From: Mycolicibacterium diernhoferi | GTDB lineage: Bacteria > Actinomycetota > Actinomycetes > Mycobacteriales > Mycobacteriaceae | DNA length: 64,000 bases | Assembly (NCBI RefSeq): GCF_019456655.1 | Contig: NZ_CP080332.1 | Span: 4,340,001-4,404,000 of the forward strand | Direction of reading: 5' to 3' | Part shown: piece after piece, positions 15,558 through 24,548 of the stretch | Position numbering within the stretch: the first letter of the stretch is position 1 | Layout of the letters: every line of letters begins with the position of its first letter | Program-made: the position numbers and the translations under genes | Notes under the pieces: model-generated | Seen by the model: the letters and a program-made list of their open reading frames with translations, nothing else | Told to the model about the DNA's origin: nothing | The model's database searches: none

Positions 15558-16525
15558 GAGCCGCGGTCTGCCCGGCCCACGGGCCACCCGAGGTGGTCCG
15601 TGTCGAGGACCTCCCCGCCCCCGCCCTTGCCGACGGGCAGGTGCGCGTGCGGGTCACCGCCGCCGCGGTGAACTTCCCGGATGTGCTGCTGGTCGCCGGC
15701 CGGTACCAGGTCACGGTGCCGCCGCCGTTCGTCCCCGGCAGCGAGTTCGCCGGCGTGATCACCGAGACCTCCGGTGACACCGGGGATTTCGCCGTCGGCA
15801 CCCTAGTGACCGGTACCGGGATGTTCGGTGCCTTCGCCGAGCAGGTGTGCACCCCGACCGCGACCCTGACGCCGGTCCCCGACGGCGTCGATGCGCACAC
15901 CGCGGCGGCGTCCGGGGTGGCATTCCGCACCGCCTATCACGCGCTGCGGTCGGTGGCCCGGATACAACCCGGCGATGAGGTGATCGTGCTCGGCGCCGGC
16001 GGCGGGGTCGGGCTGGCCGCGGTCGCGCTGGCCACCGCGCTGGGCGCCCGGGTGACCGCCGTCGCGTCTTCGGCGGCCAAACTCGACGCGGCCGCCCGGC
16101 ACGGCGCGGCGGAGGTGATCGATCACCGCCGTACCGATGTGCGCACAGCGCTCAAGCAGGCGCTGCCCGCCGGCGCGGCGGCCGTCCTCGATCCGGTCGG
16201 CGGTGATCTGTCCGAACCGGCGTTGCGCGCGCTGCACCGCGGTGGCCGGTTCGTCACCATCGGGTTCGCGTCCGGGACCATCCCCCAGATCCCGTTGAAT
16301 CTGGTTCTCGTCAAGGGTGTTCAGATCGTGGGGTTCCAGTTCCAGGACATCGACGCACAGGAGTTCACCCGCAACGAAGCCGAGCTTGCGGACCTGCTGA
16401 GCTCCGGTGCGGTGGCCCCGCATATCGGGGCGAGGTTCCCGCTGACGGAAACCGCCGCGGCGTTGCGCCATGTCGCCGACGGACGTGCGATCGGCAAAGT
16501 GATCATCGACATCGGAGGACAGTGA
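15554..16525 (+). CDS. NADPH:quinone oxidoreductase-like MDR protein, 323 aa
   Basis: A medium-chain dehydrogenase/reductase without the structural zinc Cys cluster. The substrate domain comes first (VRVTAAAVNFPDVLLVAGRYQ), then the Rossmann loop LGAGGGVGLAAVALA (residues about 145-160). The ending AIGKVIIDI is typical of quinone oxidoreductase and enoyl-reductase members. The GTG start at 15554 overlaps the kinase stop by 4 bp. It may reduce an enoyl or enone intermediate made after the kinase/dehydrogenase step; the substrate is not determinable. Confidence 0.8.
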   Translation: MRAAVCPAHGPPEVVRVEDLPAPALADGQVRVRVTAAAVNFPDVLLVAGRYQVTVPPPFVPGSEFAGVITETSGDTGDFAVGTLVTGTGMFGAFAEQVCTPTATLTPVPDGVDAHTAAASGVAFRTAYHALRSVARIQPGDEVIVLGAGGGVGLAAVALATALGARVTAVASSAAKLDAAARHGAAEVIDHRRTDVRTALKQALPAGAAAVLDPVGGDLSEPALRALHRGGRFVTIGFASGTIPQIPLNLVLVKGVQIVGFQFQDIDAQEFTRNEAELADLLSSGAVAPHIGARFPLTETAAALRHVADGRAIGKVIIDIGGQ

Positions 16526-17484
16526 TGCGTATCGGCCTGATGGTGGGCTCGGATCGGGAGCGTGCCCGCGCCGACCGGTTGACCGGGTTGCTCTCCGACG
16601 CGGTCGCCGCGGAGTCGGCCGGATTCAGCTCGTTCTGGTTCCCTCAGGTCCCCGGATACCTCGACGCCCTGACCGCGATGGCCCTGATCGGCGCGCGCAC
16701 CTCGCGCATCGAACTCGGCACGGCGGTGGTGCCGATCCAGACCCGCCATCCGATGATCCTGGCCCAGCAGGCCCTGACCACCCAGTCCGCGTGCGGGGGC
16801 CGGTTCACCCTCGGCATCGGGCCATCGCATGACTGGATCATCAAGGGCCAGTTGGGGTTGTCCTACGACCGGCCGGCCGCGCTGGTGCGCGACCACCTCG
16901 ACGTGCTGCTCGCGGCGTTTGCCGGACCGGGAACGGTGGACGTCGACAACGATGCCTTCGCGGTGCACAGCCCGGTGGACGTCACCGATGCGACGGTGCC
17001 GGTGCTGCTCGCCGCGCTCGGTCCGACGATGTTGCGGATCGCGGGCGAACGCGCCGAGGGCACCATCCTGTGGATGGCCGACCAACGGGCGATCGGCGAG
17101 CACATTGCTCCCCGGATCAACAACGCCGCGGAAGCGGCCGGACGCGCCCGTCCCCGGGTCGTTGCCGGCGTACCGGTCGCCGTGTGCGCGCCCGGGGAGG
17201 TGGACGACGCTCGTTCCCACGCGAGCGAGGTGCTCGGGCATGCGCATCTGTCGCCCAACTATGTGCGACTGCTCGAGCACGGCGACGCCGAGGATGTCGG
17301 CGACACCATGGCCGCCGGTGACGAGGCCGCGGTGCTGACCTGTCTGCGGGGTTACCGCGACGCGGGCGTCACCGACCTGGCCGCCAGGATCGTCCCGATC
17401 GGTGCCGATGCTGCCGCACGGCAAGCCTCCCGCCGGCGTACTGCGGACTTCCTGGCCACCCTCGGCGACCTCGGCGACCTCTAG
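16525..17484 (+). CDS. LLM-class F420-dependent oxidoreductase, about 319 aa
   Basis: Luciferase-like TIM barrel: MRIGLMVGS at the start, SFWFPQVPGYLDALTAMALIG, TSRIELGTAVVPIQTRHPMILAQQALTT and GRFTLGIGPSHDWI are the usual strands of F420-dependent mycobacterial members. The ATG at 16525 lies 7 bp after ggagg and overlaps the previous stop by one base; the GTG at 16522 is an alternative. Such enzymes move hydride with F420 or use FMN and O2. It is the last gene of the TetR-led operon and ends 9 bp before a convergent gene. Confidence 0.82.
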   Translation: MRIGLMVGSDRERARADRLTGLLSDAVAAESAGFSSFWFPQVPGYLDALTAMALIGARTSRIELGTAVVPIQTRHPMILAQQALTTQSACGGRFTLGIGPSHDWIIKGQLGLSYDRPAALVRDHLDVLLAAFAGPGTVDVDNDAFAVHSPVDVTDATVPVLLAALGPTMLRIAGERAEGTILWMADQRAIGEHIAPRINNAAEAAGRARPRVVAGVPVAVCAPGEVDDARSHASEVLGHAHLSPNYVRLLEHGDAEDVGDTMAAGDEAAVLTCLRGYRDAGVTDLAARIVPIGADAAARQASRRRTADFLATLGDLGDL

Positions 17485-17493
17485 ATCACGAAA

Positions 17494-17997
17494 TCAGCTG
17501 GCGGGAACCAGATCTGCGGCCACCGACGGACAGGACATCACGCCACAGCGGAAGGCCTCGGTGCGGTCGACCGGTCCCGAGGTCCCGGCCGCGGCCAACG
17601 CCTGGGCCTTGAATGCCCGCGCTGCGGCACTGAGCTCGTGCTGCACCAGATCGACGGTGCTGTCCAGTTCCTCGGGCCAGCTGTCACCCCACAGCGTCAC
17701 CTCGGTGAGCCCCTGGTCCAGAGCACCGAGGACACCTTCCCGGACCCGTTCGTCGCTGACGAAGAGGTCCGCGGCGACCGCCACCGTCTGCGGGTGCGGC
17801 CGTTCCTCCCACAGTCGCATCACCGTCTCCAGGTCCGCGGTGTCCACGCCGAGGATCTGCAGCGGCCGGATGTCGTCATCACCGGTGATCATCACCGTGA
17901 CATCCCAGCCGGCCATCACCCGGTCGACGAGCCAGCCACCGGCATTGCGCACCACTTCGGCCACGCTGGGCGCGACCACGTCGAGTCGGTACCGCAT
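17494..17997 (-). CDS. conserved hypothetical protein, 167 aa
   Basis: I do not recognise a family. The protein starts MRYRLDVVAPSVAEVVRNAGG, contains VMITGDDDIRPLQILGVDTADLE, and ends with a Cys-containing tail (FRCGVMSCPSV). It is acidic and soluble, with no membrane segment. The ATG at 17997 has gaggag 8 bp upstream and lies 2 bp after the TetR stop, so the two are one transcript. A small protein coupled to a TetR regulator and opposite an LLM operon may be a catabolic accessory, but there is no direct evidence. Confidence 0.65.
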   Translation of the reverse strand: MRYRLDVVAPSVAEVVRNAGGWLVDRVMAGWDVTVMITGDDDIRPLQILGVDTADLETVMRLWEERPHPQTVAVAADLFVSDERVREGVLGALDQGLTEVTLWGDSWPEELDSTVDLVQHELSAAARAFKAQALAAAGTSGPVDRTEAFRCGVMSCPSVAADLVPAS

Positions 17998-17999
17998 GT

Positions 18000-18623
18000 C
18001 TAGCTCCTCCCGGTCGCTGCGAAGTCGCGCCTCAGCGACTCCGTGTATCCCTTGAACACTGCGGCGAGCGGAAGTGAAGGATCGAGTAGCCATGCGGTCT
18101 CCATTCCATTGACGAAGGCGAGAATCTCCACGGCCTTGGTGGCCGGGTCGAGGTCTGAGCGGTAGCGGCCGTCGGCCTGGCCCCGCCGGATGCCGTCGGC
18201 GACGATGTCCACGGCCGCCTGCTGGCGGGCCACCAGGCGGTCGTGCAGTGGCGCGTCGGGCTGGATGTTCTCCACCAGCAGCACGGTGAAGGTGCCGACC
18301 AGTTGCGGCGCGCGGTCGAAGCGCTCGGCCACCCGGCCGATGTTGGCGATCAGATCGCCCCCGCGGTCGGCGTGGGTGTCGTCGTCGAAGTCGCGGGCAT
18401 CCAGGACCGCATGCAGCAGCGCTTCCTTGGATTCGAAGTGATGCAGCAACCCTGCGGCGCTGACACCGGCCTCTCTGGCGATCTGCGCCAGCGAGGTGTT
18501 CCGCCAACCGTTCCGGGCCAGCAGACTCTCCGCGGCAGCCAGTATCCGCTGCTTGCGATCCTCACCCTTGGCGAGCAGCGACTCGTAGGGGCGCGCCCCT
18601 GACGTCGCAGATATCGCTGTCAC
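18000..18623 (-). CDS. TetR-family regulator, 207 aa
   Basis: The HTH is typical: RILAAAESLLARNGWRNTSLAQIAREAGVSAAGLLHHFESKEALLHAVLD (residues about 25-75), with LLHHF where many have LYHHF. The GTG at 18623 has gggag a few bases upstream. A long inverted repeat (18645-18680) lies 22 bp upstream and should be its operator. It is coupled to the 167-aa hypothetical gene. The acyl-CoA dehydrogenase gene at 18767 ends 87 bp away on the same strand, so this TetR may also read as the distal part of that transcription unit, or be transcribed alone. Confidence 0.88.
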   Translation of the reverse strand: MTAISATSGARPYESLLAKGEDRKQRILAAAESLLARNGWRNTSLAQIAREAGVSAAGLLHHFESKEALLHAVLDARDFDDDTHADRGGDLIANIGRVAERFDRAPQLVGTFTVLLVENIQPDAPLHDRLVARQQAAVDIVADGIRRGQADGRYRSDLDPATKAVEILAFVNGMETAWLLDPSLPLAAVFKGYTESLRRDFAATGRS

Positions 18624-18644
18624 CGAACTCCCTGTCGCAGCCGA

Positions 18645-18680
18645 TCAACCAACCAACTGAACACACAGTAGGTTGGTTGA
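18645..18680. promoter_or_regulatory. 15-bp-arm inverted repeat, TetR operator
   Basis: Arms TCAACCAACCAACTG (18645-18659) and CAGTAGGTTGGTTGA (18666-18680), 14 of 15 pairs matching, around AACACA. The repeat is 22 bp upstream of the TetR gene at 18623 and is built from ACCA/GGTTGG repeats, so it may bind two dimers. Confidence 0.7.
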
Positions 18681-18766
18681 GGGGCTTGTGACAAGGGTCT
18701 CACTTAACAAATTTATTGACAGGTGTCACGCTGCTGGTCAGGCGCTCAGCAGCGCCTCAGCGAAGG

Positions 18767-19927
18767 CTATAGGCCGAGCGATTTCGCGATGATCACCTTC
18801 ATGACTTCACTGGTTCCGGCGTAGATCCGGGCCACCCGGGCGTCGGTGTAGAGCCGGGCGATCGGGTACTCCATCATGTAGCCGTACCCGCCGAAGAGCT
18901 GCAGGCAGCGGTCGATCACCCGGGCCTGCATCTCGGTGCAGAACAGCTTCACCCGGGCGGCGTCCGGCGCCGAGAGCTCCCCGTCCACGTGCAGGCTGAC
19001 GGCACGGTCCAGCATTGCCTGGGCCGCCTCCACCTCCGTCGAACAGGCCGCGAGTTCGAACTTGGTGTTCTGGAACGACGCGACCGGCGTCCCGAATGCC
19101 TTGCGGTCCTTGGTGTAATCGATGGCCGCGGCGATCGCCGAGCGGGCCTGCGCCACCGAGCCGACCGCCACGGTGAGCCGCTCCTGAGCCAGGTTGTGGC
19201 CGAGGTAGCTGAACGCCTCCCCCACCTCACCGAGCACGTTGGTCGCCGGCACCCGCACGTCGACGAACGACAGCTCTGCGGTGTCCTGCACCTTGCAGCC
19301 CATCTTCTCCAGCTCGCGGCCGCGGGTGAATCCGGGCATCCCGTCCTCGACGACCAGCAGGGTCAGGCCCTTGCGCCGGTTGTCGGGATCGGTGGAGGTG
19401 CGGGCCACCACGACGACGAGGTCGGCCTGCATACCGCCGGTGATGAATGTCTTGGCGCCGTTGACGATCCAGTGGGGGCCCTCAGAATCAACACCGCGAA
19501 CCGCGGTGGTGCGCATGCCGGCCAGATCGGATCCGGTGCCGGGCTCGGTCATCGCCACCGCGGTGAGCAGAGTGCCGTCGGCGAGCCCGGGGAACCAGCG
19601 CTTGCGCTGCTCCTCATTCGCGTAGTGCAGGAAGTACGGCAGGATCACCTCGAGCTGGGTGCGCACCGTGGACAGCGTCACCAGCGCCCGGGCCGCCTCC
19701 TCCTGCAGCACCACGTTGTAGCGGTAGTCCGGCGCCCCGCCGCCGCCGTACTCCTCGGGGATGGCCATGCCCAGCATGCCGAGGGAGCCCATCTTCTCGA
19801 AGACCGCCCGCGGCATCCGGCCGCCCTTCTCCCACTCGGGATAGGCGGGCACCACTTCCTTCTCCACGAAGTCCCGCGCGAGTTCGCGGAACGCCTCATG
19901 GTCTTCGGTGAACAGATTGCGTTGCAC
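18767..19927 (-). CDS. acyl-CoA dehydrogenase, 386 aa
   Basis: A normal-length FadE protein. AMTEPGTGSDLAGMRTTA is the flavin/substrate loop, HWIVNGAKTFITGG the following strand, and FGGYGYMMEYPIARLYTDARVARIYAGTSEVMK the C-terminal signature; the loop before YTDARV is where the catalytic base is usually found, though I cannot fix it by eye. It introduces a 2,3-double bond in an acyl-CoA. It follows the thiolase gene by 15 bp and is the last gene of the minus-strand beta-oxidation run. The stop is TAG. Confidence 0.9.
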   Translation of the reverse strand: MQRNLFTEDHEAFRELARDFVEKEVVPAYPEWEKGGRMPRAVFEKMGSLGMLGMAIPEEYGGGGAPDYRYNVVLQEEAARALVTLSTVRTQLEVILPYFLHYANEEQRKRWFPGLADGTLLTAVAMTEPGTGSDLAGMRTTAVRGVDSEGPHWIVNGAKTFITGGMQADLVVVVARTSTDPDNRRKGLTLLVVEDGMPGFTRGRELEKMGCKVQDTAELSFVDVRVPATNVLGEVGEAFSYLGHNLAQERLTVAVGSVAQARSAIAAAIDYTKDRKAFGTPVASFQNTKFELAACSTEVEAAQAMLDRAVSLHVDGELSAPDAARVKLFCTEMQARVIDRCLQLFGGYGYMMEYPIARLYTDARVARIYAGTSEVMKVIIAKSLGL

Positions 19928-19942
19928 TTCGCAGCCTTCCGA

Positions 19943-21088
19943 CTAGGAGACGAGCTCGACCAGCGTGGCGTTGGCGGTTCCGCCACCCTCGCACATGGTC
20001 TGCAGGCCGTAACGAATGTTGTTGTCGCGCATGTGATGGATCATCCGGGTCATCAACACCGCACCCGAGGCGCCGAGCGGGTGGCCCAGCGCGATGGCAC
20101 CGCCCAGCGGATTGAGCTTCGCCTCGTCGACGCCGGTCTCGGCCAGCCAGGCCAGCGGCACCGGGGCGAAGGCCTCGTTGACCTCGAAGACGCCGACCTC
20201 GTCGATCGTGACGCCGGACTTGTGCAGCACCTTCTCGGTGGCCGGGATGGGGCCGGTCAGCATCAGCACCGGGTCGGCCCCGGTCACCGCGCCGGCCCGG
20301 TAGCGCACCAGCGGGGTGAGGCCCAGGTTCAGCGCCTGGTCCGCGGTCATCACCAGCAGCGCGGCCGCGCCGTCCGAGATCTGCGATGAGTTGCCGGCGT
20401 GGATGACGCCGTCGTCGGTGAAGGCCGGCTTGAGTCCGGCCAGTTTCTCGACGGTGGTGCCGCGGCGGATGCCCTCGTCATTGGTGATCACGTCGGAATC
20501 GGTGAACACCGGCACGATCTGGTCGATGAACGCGCCGGCGTCCTGCGCGGCGGCGGCGCGCTCATGCGACTGCGCCGAGTACTCGTCGCAGCGGGTCCGC
20601 GACAGGTCCCACTTCTGGCAGATCAGTTCCGCCGAGATGCCCTGGTTGAAGGAGAAATCGTCATAGCGGGCAAAGACCTTCGGCCCATAGGGCTGGCCGG
20701 TCGCCCGCGCGGAACCCAGCGGAACGCGGCTCATCACCTCGACGCCACCGGCGACCACCACATCCTGCTGACCGGACATGACGGCCTGCACCGCGAAGTC
20801 CAGCGCCTGCTGGCTGGATCCGCAGGCCCGGTTCACCGTGGTCCCGGGGATGCTCTCCGGCCAGCCCGCCGCCAGCACCGCGTAGCGTCCGATGTTGCTG
20901 GACTGATCGCCGACCTGGGAGACACAGCCCCACACCACATCGTCGATGAGGGACGGATCGACTCCGGATCGCTCGACGAGTTCGTTGAGCACCAGCGCCG
21001 ACAGGTCGGCGGCGTGCTGATCGGACAGCCCGCCGTTGCGCTTGCCCACCGGGGTGCGCACGGCTGAGACGATGACGGTTTCGCGCAT
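19943..21088 (-). CDS. acetyl-CoA acyltransferase (FadA-like thiolase), 381 aa
   Basis: All degradative-thiolase residues are visible: the nucleophilic Cys in NRACGSSQQAL (residue about 88), FEVNEAFAPV, the His in GGAIALGHPLGASGA, and the second Cys in TMCEGGGTANA. It should cleave a 3-oxoacyl-CoA with CoA. Unlike the fused protein at 2920-4578, the catalytic Cys is kept. The gene lies 9 bp after the enoyl-CoA hydratase-like gene and 15 bp before the acyl-CoA dehydrogenase, within the minus-strand operon. Confidence 0.92.
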   Translation of the reverse strand: MRETVIVSAVRTPVGKRNGGLSDQHAADLSALVLNELVERSGVDPSLIDDVVWGCVSQVGDQSSNIGRYAVLAAGWPESIPGTTVNRACGSSQQALDFAVQAVMSGQQDVVVAGGVEVMSRVPLGSARATGQPYGPKVFARYDDFSFNQGISAELICQKWDLSRTRCDEYSAQSHERAAAAQDAGAFIDQIVPVFTDSDVITNDEGIRRGTTVEKLAGLKPAFTDDGVIHAGNSSQISDGAAALLVMTADQALNLGLTPLVRYRAGAVTGADPVLMLTGPIPATEKVLHKSGVTIDEVGVFEVNEAFAPVPLAWLAETGVDEAKLNPLGGAIALGHPLGASGAVLMTRMIHHMRDNNIRYGLQTMCEGGGTANATLVELVS

Positions 21089-21097
21089 GAGTTGCTC

Positions 21098-21925
21098 CTA
21101 CTGTGTCGTTCCCCCGGGTCGCTCCGCCCCTGCCCGCGAGGAGGCGGGCGGCACGGCCCAGGTTCCGGTGAATTCGGGGTCCCGTTTGGCGGCGAACGCC
21201 GCGTAGGCCTCCCCCGAATCGGCTGTGGCGAAATTGCCGGGCTGGGCGCGGGCCTCGTTGCCCAGCGCCTCGGCGAAGGTGGCGGTGGCGCCGTCGTTGA
21301 GCAACGCCTTGCTCTGCGACAGCGCGAACGGGGGGCCGTCGGCCAATCGCTGCGCCAGCGCGTCGACGAAACCGTCGATCGCGTCGGCCTGCTGCACCCA
21401 GGTCACCAGCCCGAGTTCATGCGCCTCCGCGGCGTCGATCATATCGGCCAGCAGCACAAGGCGTTTGGCCTGTTGCAGACCGACGATCTTGGGCAGTAGC
21501 CAGGAGCCGCCGAGGTCGACCGAGAGTCCGCGCTTGGCGAAGATCTGACAGAACTTCGAGTCGGGTGTGGCGACCACCAGATCGCAGCCGAGCGCCAGGT
21601 TCCAGCCCGCCCCGACCGCGACGCCGGTGACCTTCGCGATCGTCGGCACCGTCAGATTGTGTAATGCCAGTGCCACATCGGTGAGCCGCTGCAATTTGCG
21701 CCGGGGATGAACGGTCTCCCCGGTGCCGATATCGGCTCCGGAGCAGAACGCGCCGCCGGCCCCGGTGAGCACCACCGCGCGCACGGTGTCGTCGGTGTCC
21801 GCGGCGCGCAGCGCCGCCGCCAGCGCGTGCCACAGTTCGACGTCGATGGCGTTCTTGCGGTGCGGCCGGTTCAGGGTGAGGGTGCGGACCCCGTCGCGGT
21901 CCTCGATGAGCAACGAGTCACTCAT
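21098..21925 (-). CDS. enoyl-CoA hydratase/isomerase family protein, 275 aa
   Basis: Crotonase fold: LNRPHRKNAID, GAFCSGADIG (oxyanion loop 1) and KVTGVAVGAGWNLALGCDLVVATPDSKFCQIF (oxyanion loop 2). The usual Glu of hydratases in the second helix is not obvious, since the segment reads RGLSVDLGGSWLLPK; a Asp is at that point, so isomerase or hydrolase chemistry is possible. ATG at 21925 is chosen because it starts MSDSLLIEDRDG in standard register and overlaps the CoA-transferase end by 8 bp. It should act on an acyl-CoA together with the neighbouring dehydrogenases and thiolase. Confidence 0.88.
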   Translation of the reverse strand: MSDSLLIEDRDGVRTLTLNRPHRKNAIDVELWHALAAALRAADTDDTVRAVVLTGAGGAFCSGADIGTGETVHPRRKLQRLTDVALALHNLTVPTIAKVTGVAVGAGWNLALGCDLVVATPDSKFCQIFAKRGLSVDLGGSWLLPKIVGLQQAKRLVLLADMIDAAEAHELGLVTWVQQADAIDGFVDALAQRLADGPPFALSQSKALLNDGATATFAEALGNEARAQPGNFATADSGEAYAAFAAKRDPEFTGTWAVPPASSRAGAERPGGTTQ

Positions 21926-23153
21926 GGGGATACACCGGTCCGATCGCCCCTTCGCCGCGCATCTCGTCGAGTTCCGCTGCGCTATAACCGAATTCGCCGA
22001 GCACCGCATCGGTGTGCTGGCCCAGTCCGGGCACCGCGCCCATGCCCAGCTCGACGCCGCTGATGACCGGGGGCGGTAACAGTGCGGCGATCTCGCCATT
22101 GGGTGTGTCGACCTGGCGCCAGCGGTCACGCGCCTTGAGGTGGGGGTGCGCAATCACCTCGCTGGGCTTGTTATAGCGCGAGTTGCCGATCCCGGCTGCG
22201 TCGGCGGTCCGCTGAATGTCGTCGAGATCGTGTTGTGCGCACCAGGATTCGATGGCCGCGTTGAGCTCGTCGCGGTGTCGGCAGCGGTCGGTGTTGGTCG
22301 CGAAGCGCGGATCGTCGGCGAGGTCGGGACGTTCGATGATCTCGCGGGCCAACCGCTGCCACTCCCGGTCGTTGGTGGTGCCGAGCACCACCGTCTGACC
22401 GTCCCGGGTACCGAACGAACCGTACGGTGCGACCGCCGGTGAGCTCATGCCCAGCGGTTCCTGGTCGATCCCGGAGTGCTGGGTGTAGGTCAGCTGATAG
22501 CCCATGATGTCGGTCATGGTGTCGAACAGGCTGACCGCGACCGCCGGTGCCGCCTCGGTGGAGCCGGTGCGGGCCCGGCCCAGGAGCAACGCCATGATCG
22601 ACAGTGCCGAGTACAGACCGGTGGTGATATCGGCGACCGGTGCGCCGGGCTTGGCCGGCATCCCCGGATACCCGGTGGCGGCGCAGGATCCCGACTCCGC
22701 CTGTACCAGCAGGTCGTAGGCGCGCTTGTCCGACAGCGGACCACCGGGGCCGTAACCGTCGATCTCGACCGGGATCACCTGCGGGTGGCGCTCACGCAGA
22801 TCTGCGGGCCCCAACCCGAGTCGTGCGGTCGCGCCGGGGGCGAGGTTGGACACGAACGCATCCGCACCGTCGAGCAACCGGTGCAGGACTTCCATCCCGG
22901 CCGGAGATTTCAGGTTCAGGGTGACCGATTCCTTGCCCCGGTTCGCCCAGACGAAATGCGCGGCCTGGCCCAGCACGACGTCGTCGTAATCGCGGGCGAA
23001 GTCGCCGCCCTTGGGATTCTCGATCTTGATCACCCGGGCGCCGAAGTCGGCGAGCACCCGGGTGCACATCGGCGCGGAGACCGCCTGCTCCATGGCGATG
23101 ACGGTGATACCGGCCAGCGGGCCCGTAGGCGTCGACTCGCTCAACATGACCAC
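21918..23153 (-). CDS. CaiB/BaiF (family III) CoA-transferase, 411 aa
   Basis: The protein has the family opening LAGITVIAMEQAVSAPMCTRVLADFGARVIKIENPKGGDFARDY and the loop PVADITTGLYSALSIMALLL with the catalytic Asp. It transfers CoA between carboxylates, most likely to activate a pathway acid. The frame opens at GTG 23153; ATG 23147 is equally possible and would be coupled to a short upstream mini-ORF. It lies at the head of the group EchA-thiolase-dehydrogenase, 129 bp after another acyl-CoA dehydrogenase gene. Confidence 0.88.
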   Translation of the reverse strand: MVMLSESTPTGPLAGITVIAMEQAVSAPMCTRVLADFGARVIKIENPKGGDFARDYDDVVLGQAAHFVWANRGKESVTLNLKSPAGMEVLHRLLDGADAFVSNLAPGATARLGLGPADLRERHPQVIPVEIDGYGPGGPLSDKRAYDLLVQAESGSCAATGYPGMPAKPGAPVADITTGLYSALSIMALLLGRARTGSTEAAPAVAVSLFDTMTDIMGYQLTYTQHSGIDQEPLGMSSPAVAPYGSFGTRDGQTVVLGTTNDREWQRLAREIIERPDLADDPRFATNTDRCRHRDELNAAIESWCAQHDLDDIQRTADAAGIGNSRYNKPSEVIAHPHLKARDRWRQVDTPNGEIAALLPPPVISGVELGMGAVPGLGQHTDAVLGEFGYSAAELDEMRGEGAIGPVYPHE

Positions 23154-23176
23154 CGTTCGCTCGTGAACTCGCTCAC
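23141..23176 (-). repeat. short MIRU-like leader with 11-codon mini-ORF
   Basis: GTG at 23176 opens an 11-codon frame (MSEFTSERWSC) that ends at a TGA (23141-23143) just inside the CoA-transferase start. Its first bases (TGAGCGAG...CGAGCGAAC) match the linkers at 8399, 29457 and 48068. It probably couples or tunes translation of the CoA-transferase. Confidence 0.45.
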
Positions 23177-23282
23177 CCGGTCACATAACCATGCCGGGAC
23201 GGCGCCTGGTGAGGCGGGTGATCGCGGGTCGCGGGAAAGCATGGGCGGGCCGTCCGATGACGGCTGATCGCGGCATCACGCG

Positions 23283-24473
23283 TCAGTAGCTCTTCGGCAG
23301 GCCAAGGACATTCGCGGACAGGAAGTTCAGGATCATCTCCTGGCTCACCGGCGCGATCTTCATCAGGCGGGACTCCCGGAAGAACCGGGAGATGTTGTAC
23401 TCCTCGGAGTAGCCCATCCCACCGTGGGTCTGCAACGCCCGGTCGGCGGCCCCGAAGCCGGCGTCCGCGCACAGATACTTGGCCATATTGGCCTCGCGGC
23501 CGCAGGACCGGCCATTGTCGTACAGCCAGGTCGCCTTGCGCAGGATGAGTTCGGCCGCGTCCAGGCGCGCCAGCGAATCCGCCAGCGGGAACGCGATGCC
23601 CTGGTTCTGCCCGATCGGCCGGTCGAACACCACCCGCTCGTTGGCGTACTTCACCGCCCGGTCCAGCGCCACCCGCCCGATGCCGAGCGCTTCCGCGGCG
23701 ATCAGCATCCGCTCCGGGTTGAGCCCGTGCAGGATGTAGGAGAAGCCCTTGCCCTCCTCACCGATGCGGTCCTCGACGGGGATGCGCAGGTCGTCGATGA
23801 ACACCTCGTTGGAGCTGACCGCGTTGCGGCCCATCTTCTTGATCGGCCGAATGTCGACATGGTCGCGGTCGATGTCGGTGAGGAACAGCGAGAGCCCCTC
23901 GGTCGGCTTGCCACCGCGGCGCTCCACGTCCTCGCGGGACTCGGTGCGGGTGAGCAGCAGGATCTTCTCCGACTCCAGCGCCTTCGAGATCCACACCTTG
24001 CGGCCGTTGACGACATAGCTGTCACCATCGCGCTTGGCGAATGTGGTGATCCGCGAAGTATCGAGTCCGGCACCGGGTTCGGTGACGCCGAAGCAGACGT
24101 GCAGATCGCCGTTGACGATCCGGGGCAACGTCGCCTTCTTCATCTCCTCAGAGCCGAACACCACCACCGGCTGCATACCGAAGATCGACATGTGGATGGA
24201 GCTGGCGGCATTCATGGCTCCGCCGGAACGGGCCACCTCCTCGGCCAGGATGGTGGCCTCGGTGATACCCAGACCGTGCCCGCCGTACTCCTCGGGGATG
24301 GTCATGCCCAGCCAGCCGCCGGCGGCGATCGCATCGTAGAACTCCTGCGGGAACTCGTGCGCCTGGTCCTTTTCCATCCAGTAGTGGTCGTCGAACCTGG
24401 ATGCCAGTTCGGCCACCGATTTCCGGATCAGCTGCTGATCTTCGGTGAGTTCGAAGTTCATTCCCTCGGACAC
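23283..24473 (-). CDS. acyl-CoA dehydrogenase, 396 aa
   Basis: The family motifs are GVTEPGAGLDTSRITTFA, SYVVNGRKVWISKA, and THGGMGYSEEYNISRFFRESRLMKIAPVSQEMILNFL. The GTG at 24473 (MSEGMNFELTEDQQ) has aggagg about 5 bp upstream; the longer frame has no support. The loop has the pattern ...GYSEEYNISRFFRE, in which the second Glu/Arg would lie close to the active site. It acts on an acyl-CoA of the same pathway as the amidohydrolase (75 bp upstream) and the CoA-transferase (downstream). Confidence 0.9.
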   Translation of the reverse strand: MSEGMNFELTEDQQLIRKSVAELASRFDDHYWMEKDQAHEFPQEFYDAIAAGGWLGMTIPEEYGGHGLGITEATILAEEVARSGGAMNAASSIHMSIFGMQPVVVFGSEEMKKATLPRIVNGDLHVCFGVTEPGAGLDTSRITTFAKRDGDSYVVNGRKVWISKALESEKILLLTRTESREDVERRGGKPTEGLSLFLTDIDRDHVDIRPIKKMGRNAVSSNEVFIDDLRIPVEDRIGEEGKGFSYILHGLNPERMLIAAEALGIGRVALDRAVKYANERVVFDRPIGQNQGIAFPLADSLARLDAAELILRKATWLYDNGRSCGREANMAKYLCADAGFGAADRALQTHGGMGYSEEYNISRFFRESRLMKIAPVSQEMILNFLSANVLGLPKSY

Positions 24474-24548
24474 GGTTCCTCCTGAATTCTGTGCACGCGA
24501 CGGCACGGTGCAGGCGTCTCCTGCACCGTCCGCCGATACGCGCTCTGG

